Assembly (NCBI GenBank): GCA_046160865.1
Contig: JBJXHG010000128.1
Span: 1-17,821 of the forward strand
Length of the DNA: 17,821 bases
Origin: JBJXHG01 sp046160865
GTDB taxonomy: Bacteria > Planctomycetota > UBA1135 > GCA-002686595
Direction of reading: 5' to 3'
This document shows, in pieces, positions 13,617 through 17,821 of this stretch (positions within the stretch are counted from its first letter, which is position 1; the number at the start of each line of letters is the position of its first letter). A program made the translations under genes and the position numbers. The notes beneath the pieces were generated by a model. The model did no database searches, had not been told where the DNA came from, and worked only from the letters and a program-made list of their open reading frames with translations.

Positions 13617-14744
13617 TCACGACTTCGACAAGAACGCCACGATTTCGGCCTCGCGCGCCTGCGCGTCGGCCTCGCCGAGCTCGATCAAGCGCGTCAAGTA
13701 ATCGGGCTGGAACATCACCAGGCTCAGCATGTCGTTCGAGCGCGTCTGACGCGTGCCGAGGCCGCGCGTGAGGAAACGGAACGAAGACGGCAAGCGTGCC
13801 TCGTACTCGTTCGCGAGACGGCCGAGATCGCGCGATGGACGCAGCACGAGCAACTCGACGACGCGCATGTCTTGGCGGTCTTTCTCCGGCAAGGCTTCGA
13901 TCATGCGGTTGACGCGCGCGACCGACAGCGCGTCCGCGTCGAACAGATCGAGGAAGATCGCGTTGAGCAAGACGCCCATGATCTGCGCGGGCGGTGGATA
14001 GCCTTGGAACGCCGGCTTGTCGGCCTCTTCGCGCGAGCGGGCGTAGCGCGTCGAGATCGCGAGGATGCGGCTCGCGCCGAGATGGATCGCGGGCGAGAGC
14101 GGCGAAGTCAAACGGATGCCGCCGTCGCCGAACCACTGTCCGTCGATCTCGATCGCGGGGAACAGGATCGGCAGTGCGGCCGACGCCATCACGTGCTCCG
14201 TGCGCAGCGTGACGTTGCGGCTCGTGCGATGCGCGCGATCCCATTGCTCGATGCCGGCGCCCTGCACCCATGTGATCGATTGACCGGTCGAGTAGCTCGA
14301 CGTCGTGATCGCGGCCGCGCGCAAGCGGCCGTGGCGCAAGTTCTCGTCGATGCCTGGGAACACGCCGCCCGCGGCGCCGAGCACGCGCTCCATCAGTTGC
14401 CCGAGCGGCTTCGTGTCGAGGAACGCGTGCGTGCGCGGCGCGCTGAAAGCACCGCCCGATACGAGCTTGAGCCCGACCCGCAGCAGGTTGCGCGTCAGTC
14501 CGACCGCCTTCACGTCGAAGACGCGCTCCGCGGTCAGCGTGCTCCACAGCTCCACGAGCTCGTCCGCCTTCGCGCCCAGCCGCGTGGAATGTGCGGCGAG
14601 GTAGATGCAGTTGATCGCGCCCGCGGAGACGCCGGTCAGGATCGGGATCTGGAGGTCCGGACGCAGGCGCGCGAGGTGGCGCAGGAAGCCGACTTGGTAC
14701 GCGGCGCGCGCACCACCGCCGCTCATGACGAGCGCGAGCGTCAT
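13617..14744 (-). CDS. Patatin-like phospholipase, catalytic dyad intact
   Basis: This 375-residue protein is a patatin/NTE-type acyl hydrolase that should release fatty acids from phospholipids or lysolipids. The oxyanion loop SGGGAR begins at residue 8, the nucleophile elbow GVSAG lies at 38-42 with Ser40, and the catalytic Asp207 is in GDGGI. No signal peptide is present, so it acts in the cytoplasm or on the inner face of the membrane. The C-terminal part (FRFLTRGLG, then LSLVMFQPDYLTRLIELG) fits the roughly 350-400-residue bacterial patatin group. It lies 84 nt after the sulfatase and 108 nt before the M14 pair on the same strand, and could share a transcript with either. It is the intact counterpart of the exported patatin-barrel at 6280-8493. 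No strong ribosome site was seen before the ATG at 14744. Confidence 0.9.
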   Translation of the reverse strand: MTLALVMSGGGARAAYQVGFLRHLARLRPDLQIPILTGVSAGAINCIYLAAHSTRLGAKADELVELWSTLTAERVFDVKAVGLTRNLLRVGLKLVSGGAFSAPRTHAFLDTKPLGQLMERVLGAAGGVFPGIDENLRHGRLRAAAITTSSYSTGQSITWVQGAGIEQWDRAHRTSRNVTLRTEHVMASAALPILFPAIEIDGQWFGDGGIRLTSPLSPAIHLGASRILAISTRYARSREEADKPAFQGYPPPAQIMGVLLNAIFLDLFDADALSVARVNRMIEALPEKDRQDMRVVELLVLRPSRDLGRLANEYEARLPSSFRFLTRGLGTRQTRSNDMLSLVMFQPDYLTRLIELGEADAQAREAEIVAFLSKS

Positions 14745-14828
14745 CGTGCGGCTCGTGGACTGACGTTGGCCGTGCGCGTCATCCGCGGCACGATAGCACG
14801 CGCTCCGCGCGCAAGACGCGCTACGCGC

Positions 14829-16247
14829 TCACTCCTCCTCGTCGCCGAGCGTGTAGTTCGCCGGCCGCTCGTCCTTCAGTCCGCCGAGCGGCGGCAGCGC
14901 CTCGCGCGACAGCGCGACGAGCTTTGCGAGTAGCTCCTTCACCACGGCTTCGTGCTCGCGCGCCACGTTCTTCGACTCGCTCGGATCCGCGGCGAGGTCG
15001 TAGAGCTCCGCGCTGCGCACGGTCGTCGCGTCCATCTCCGACTTCGGCCACTGCGCGTCGACGACGAGCTTCCAACGGCCCTTGCGGATCGCCGCGCGCT
15101 CGGGCTCGAGGCCGATCAAGAGCTCGGCGTGCGGCGACGGCTTGCCGAGCGCGATCGTCGGCCACGCGTCGCGTCCGTCGAGCGGCTTGCCGCCGTCGAG
15201 CGTTCCGCCGCCGAGCTTCACGAGCGTCGGCAGCCAATCGATCATCGCGAGCGGCTCGCTGACCGCGCCGGGCTTCAGCGTGCCCGTCCAACGCGCGAGC
15301 GCGACGACGCGCACGCCGCCTTCGTACAGCGTGCCCTTCTTGCCGCGCAGCGGCCGGTTGTCGCCGTGCTTGCCGTTGCCGCCGTTGTCGCTCGCGAAGA
15401 CGACGAGCGTGTTCTCGGCGAGATGGTTCGCGTCGAGCGCGTCGAGGATGCGGCCGAGCGCGCGGTCGAGACACGTCACCTGCCGCGCGTACGCCGCGCG
15501 CGCGGGTGGCTGCATGTCCGCGTAGAGGTCCGCGCACTCGGGCGGCGGCTTGTGCGGCGCGTGCGGCGCGTTGAACGCCACATAAAGGAAGAGCGGCTCG
15601 TCGCGCTTCACGTCCGCGAGGACCTTGACGGCCTCGTCCGCGACGAGGTTCGTCGTGTGGCCCTCTTCCTCGATCTCCTTCCCGTCGCGCTGCCAATCGA
15701 GACCGCCCGCGCGCCGGTGCGTGATGTAGTCGGAGACGCCGGTGTACGAGCCGTAGTGATGCTCGAAGCCGCGCTGCTCGGGCCGGTACGCGGGCTCGAA
15801 CGATCCGAGGTGCCACTTGCCGGCCATGCGCGTGCGATAGCCGGCGTCGCGCAACGCTTGTGCGAGCGTGCGCTCGTCGAGCGGCAGGCCGTAACGCGTC
15901 CACGGATGCAGCACCTCGTCCTGCAACCCCAGGCGCATCGGATGTCGGCCGGTCATCAGCGCGGCGCGGGACGGCGTGCAGACGGCAGCGCCGTAGAACT
16001 GCTCGAGCCGGACACCTTCGCGTGCGAGCCGATCGATGTTCGGCGTCTGGATCTTGCTGCCGCGGTAGCCGACATCGGCGGAGCCGAGGTCATCGACCAG
16101 CACGAAGACGATGTTGGGTCGCGCGTCGCGCTCCGGGTTCGGTCGCGCGCTCCGCTTCGGACTCTCCGGGAGCGCCGCGGAGCATGCGAAGAGCAGCCAC
16201 AACGGACTCGACGCGACGATCGCGTTCCTGTAGATGCTAGCGCTCAT
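14829..16247 (-). CDS. Sulfatase (arylsulfatase A/B type), exported lipoprotein
   Basis: This 472-residue Cys-type sulfatase has a signal segment ending LLFAC (Cys22), consistent with a lipoprotein, and a mature catalytic domain. Metal ligands Asp52-Asp53 (VDDLG), the formylglycine motif CTPSR at 90-94, GKWHLG at 143-148, APHAPH at 228-233 and SDNGG at 286-290 are all present and in family order. Length and motifs match the arylsulfatase A/B and N-acetylgalactosamine-sulfatase group, which acts on sulfated polysaccharides or small aryl sulfates; the substrate is not decidable. It differs in length and architecture from the sulfatase at 440-2863, so the two are not a recent duplication. The ATG at 16247 faces the divergent glycosyltransferase start only 4 nt away, leaving no separate promoter space. 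Confidence 0.92.
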   Translation of the reverse strand: MSASIYRNAIVASSPLWLLFACSAALPESPKRSARPNPERDARPNIVFVLVDDLGSADVGYRGSKIQTPNIDRLAREGVRLEQFYGAAVCTPSRAALMTGRHPMRLGLQDEVLHPWTRYGLPLDERTLAQALRDAGYRTRMAGKWHLGSFEPAYRPEQRGFEHHYGSYTGVSDYITHRRAGGLDWQRDGKEIEEEGHTTNLVADEAVKVLADVKRDEPLFLYVAFNAPHAPHKPPPECADLYADMQPPARAAYARQVTCLDRALGRILDALDANHLAENTLVVFASDNGGNGKHGDNRPLRGKKGTLYEGGVRVVALARWTGTLKPGAVSEPLAMIDWLPTLVKLGGGTLDGGKPLDGRDAWPTIALGKPSPHAELLIGLEPERAAIRKGRWKLVVDAQWPKSEMDATTVRSAELYDLAADPSESKNVAREHEAVVKELLAKLVALSREALPPLGGLKDERPANYTLGDEEE

Positions 16248-16251
16248 CGCG

Positions 16252-17817
16252 ATGACCGCATCCTATCAAGACCCGCCGCGGCCTTGGACGCGCACGTCGA
16301 CCGTGTTGCTCGTCCTGCTCGCGCTCGGCGCGTGCACCACGCTGTTCTTCTGGGTCCTGCCGATCTACGACATCAACGACGCGGCGAACGACGCGTCGCT
16401 GTACATCCTGTGCGCGAAGTCGATCGTCAGCGGCGAGGGCTACGCGTACCTCGGCATGCCGTTCACGGTCCGGCCGCCCGGTTTGTCGCTCCTGCTCGCG
16501 CCGATCCTCGCGTTGCGCGGCGTCGACTTCCACGCGCTGAACTTGTTCATCAGTCTTTGGGGTGTCGCGTGCGTGTGCATGCTGTACGTGTACGCGCACC
16601 GTTGGGTCGGCCCGTGGATCGCGCTCGCGCTCGCGGTGCTCGTATGGGTGACGCCGGGCTTCCAGCGCCTCTGCAACATGCCGATGTCCGACGTGCCTGG
16701 CGCGGCGCTCGTCCTCGCGTGCCTGCTCGTCGAGCGTTGGACCACGAAGAAGCAGAAGGTGCGGCGCGAGATCGTGCTCGGCGTCGCGATCGCTCTCGCG
16801 GCGTACATGCGGTCCGTCGCGGTGCTGCTCGTGCCGGCGATCATCTGCGCGCGCGTCGTCGTGCACGCGCGTGAGCGCTCGGCCGAAAAGTGGCTCGTTT
16901 TCCTGCGCCGCCGCGCGCTCCTGTTCTCGGCCACCACCGTGCTCGTGCTGCTCCCATGGAGCATCCGCGACACACTCAGCCGGCCCGACCCGCCCGCGGA
17001 TCAGAGCTTCTTGTGGTCGTACTCGACCGCGATGTGGCACGCAGACGGCGGTGATCCGAACTCGCGCCGGCTCACCGCGCAGGAGATCCTCGCGCGCCCC
17101 ACGCTGCACAGCGGTGCGACGCTGTCGGTGCTCGGCACGAACCTCGGGACACCGGACGGACCCACGTGGTCCTTGTGGCTCGGGCTCGCCGCGCTCTCGT
17201 GTCTGGTCGTCATGCTCGTGCGCCGCAGCGGAGCGGGCGAGTTCTTCGCGCTCGCCGTCGTCGCGGTGCTCAGCGTGTACTTCGCGTTCCAAGCCCGGCT
17301 CGTGCTGCCCGTTTGGTTGTTCGCGCTGGTCGGCGTCGCCGACACGCTCGTGTGGCTCTTGTCGAAGCCGTTCGCGCCGCGCATCGCGCGCGGAGCCGTC
17401 GCCATAGCGCTCGCGCTGCTGTCGATCTCGGCGGGCCTGGTGCGCTACGACGCGCAGAAGCAGGAGCTCGTGTGGCGGCCGCGCGCGAGCTGGCCCATGA
17501 GCCAGCTGTACTTCGATGCGTATCGGTCGATGACGGACGATTTTCGCGCGGCGCTCGCGCCGGACGCCGTACCCGCGTCGGCGATCGGCTGGCACAACTC
17601 GGTGTTCTTGGACCAGCCCGTGTACAGCTTGACGTTCACTGCGCGGCGCTTCGCAACGGAAGCGGCGGTCGAAGCGCTGATCGACAAGTACGGCATCAAC
17701 ACCGTCACTCTGTCCAAGAACGTCGCCGCCGACGTGTTCCTGATGAAGTACTTCAAGGACAAGTACGGGCCCGCGACCGGCACGGAGACGAACCTCGTGT
17801 TCCGCGTGCGGAAGTGA
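16252..17817 (+). CDS. GT-C type membrane glycosyltransferase (GT39/GT83-like)
   Basis: This 521-residue polytopic inner-membrane protein probably transfers a sugar from a polyprenyl-phosphate donor on the periplasmic side. I see about ten hydrophobic helices between residues 16 and 420, an N-terminal loop with NDASLYILCAKSIVSGEGY (Asp47) and RPPGLSLLLAP (74-84), a second loop with MPMSDVPG (143-150) and the LPWSIRD motif at 234-240. This order is that of the ArnT/PMT-like family. A short soluble domain forms the C-terminus (about 440-521). Overall sequence is divergent, so acceptor and donor are unknown. An ATG at 16234 is in frame and adds six residues but would overlap the sulfatase start by 14 bp; 16252 is preferred. 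Neither start has a clear ribosome site. The gene ends 4 nt before the window edge. Confidence 0.8.
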   Translation: MTASYQDPPRPWTRTSTVLLVLLALGACTTLFFWVLPIYDINDAANDASLYILCAKSIVSGEGYAYLGMPFTVRPPGLSLLLAPILALRGVDFHALNLFISLWGVACVCMLYVYAHRWVGPWIALALAVLVWVTPGFQRLCNMPMSDVPGAALVLACLLVERWTTKKQKVRREIVLGVAIALAAYMRSVAVLLVPAIICARVVVHARERSAEKWLVFLRRRALLFSATTVLVLLPWSIRDTLSRPDPPADQSFLWSYSTAMWHADGGDPNSRRLTAQEILARPTLHSGATLSVLGTNLGTPDGPTWSLWLGLAALSCLVVMLVRRSGAGEFFALAVVAVLSVYFAFQARLVLPVWLFALVGVADTLVWLLSKPFAPRIARGAVAIALALLSISAGLVRYDAQKQELVWRPRASWPMSQLYFDAYRSMTDDFRAALAPDAVPASAIGWHNSVFLDQPVYSLTFTARRFATEAAVEALIDKYGINTVTLSKNVAADVFLMKYFKDKYGPATGTETNLVFRVRK

Positions 17818-17821
17818 GCGA

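Noticed and set aside
14745..14828. GC-rich inverted bases between sulfatase and patatin as a terminator
   Set aside because: Only short, imperfect CG-rich pairings without a U-tract; these are common by chance at this base composition.

Overview
The window reads as a high-GC, Gram-negative-type (diderm) bacterial chromosome segment. Three proteins are predicted outer-membrane beta-barrels, several others carry lipoprotein or Sec/Tat export signals, and no phage, plasmid, transposase, rRNA, tRNA or CRISPR signal is visible. Two Cys-type sulfatases, M14 peptidases with acidic calcium-type loops and abundant intergenic palindromes would fit a Planctomycetota-like or Myxococcota-like environmental bacterium. 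This placement is inference only.

Layout. 1-439: a 233-bp palindromic repeat and a hairpin. 440-2863 (+): a long arylsulfatase lipoprotein. 2894-3089: a repeat end joined to a 179-bp inverted-repeat element that stops 13 bp before the next gene. 3103-4275 (+): a BamA/TamA-type barrel. 4306-4598: a repeat end and a probable gene remnant. 4678-5295 (+): a Tat-type lipoprotein made of two related domains. 5301-5356: a terminator-like hairpin between convergent genes. 5406-6020 (-): a small barrel. 6280-8493 (+): a patatin-POTRA-barrel protein of the type Vd layout. 8494-9015: a gene-free island of palindromes. 9016-9672 (-): a DUF2959-like lipoprotein. 10030-13508 (-): an overlapping pair of M14-family proteins. 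13617-14744 (-): an intact patatin phospholipase. 14829-16247 (-): a second sulfatase. 16252-17817 (+): a GT-C type membrane glycosyltransferase.

Two things stand out. First, the window holds two probable pseudoenzymes, each with an intact relative within about 6 kb. The exported patatin-barrel has Glu in place of the catalytic Ser and Ser in place of the catalytic Asp. The upstream member of the M14 pair lacks all three zinc ligands and the catalytic Glu, yet keeps the Asn-Arg substrate site and the acidic loops, and its stop codon overlaps the start of the intact peptidase. Second, a family of palindromic elements with the end consensus GCCCGCATTTCTCACCAC occurs about seven times in lengths from single ends to 233 bp. 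Five of these lie 3 to 108 nt after a stop codon.

Most genes point to the cell envelope: removing sulfate from polymers or esters, cleaving peptides, barrel proteins, acyl hydrolysis and sugar transfer to surface carriers. No single dedicated pathway is evident.
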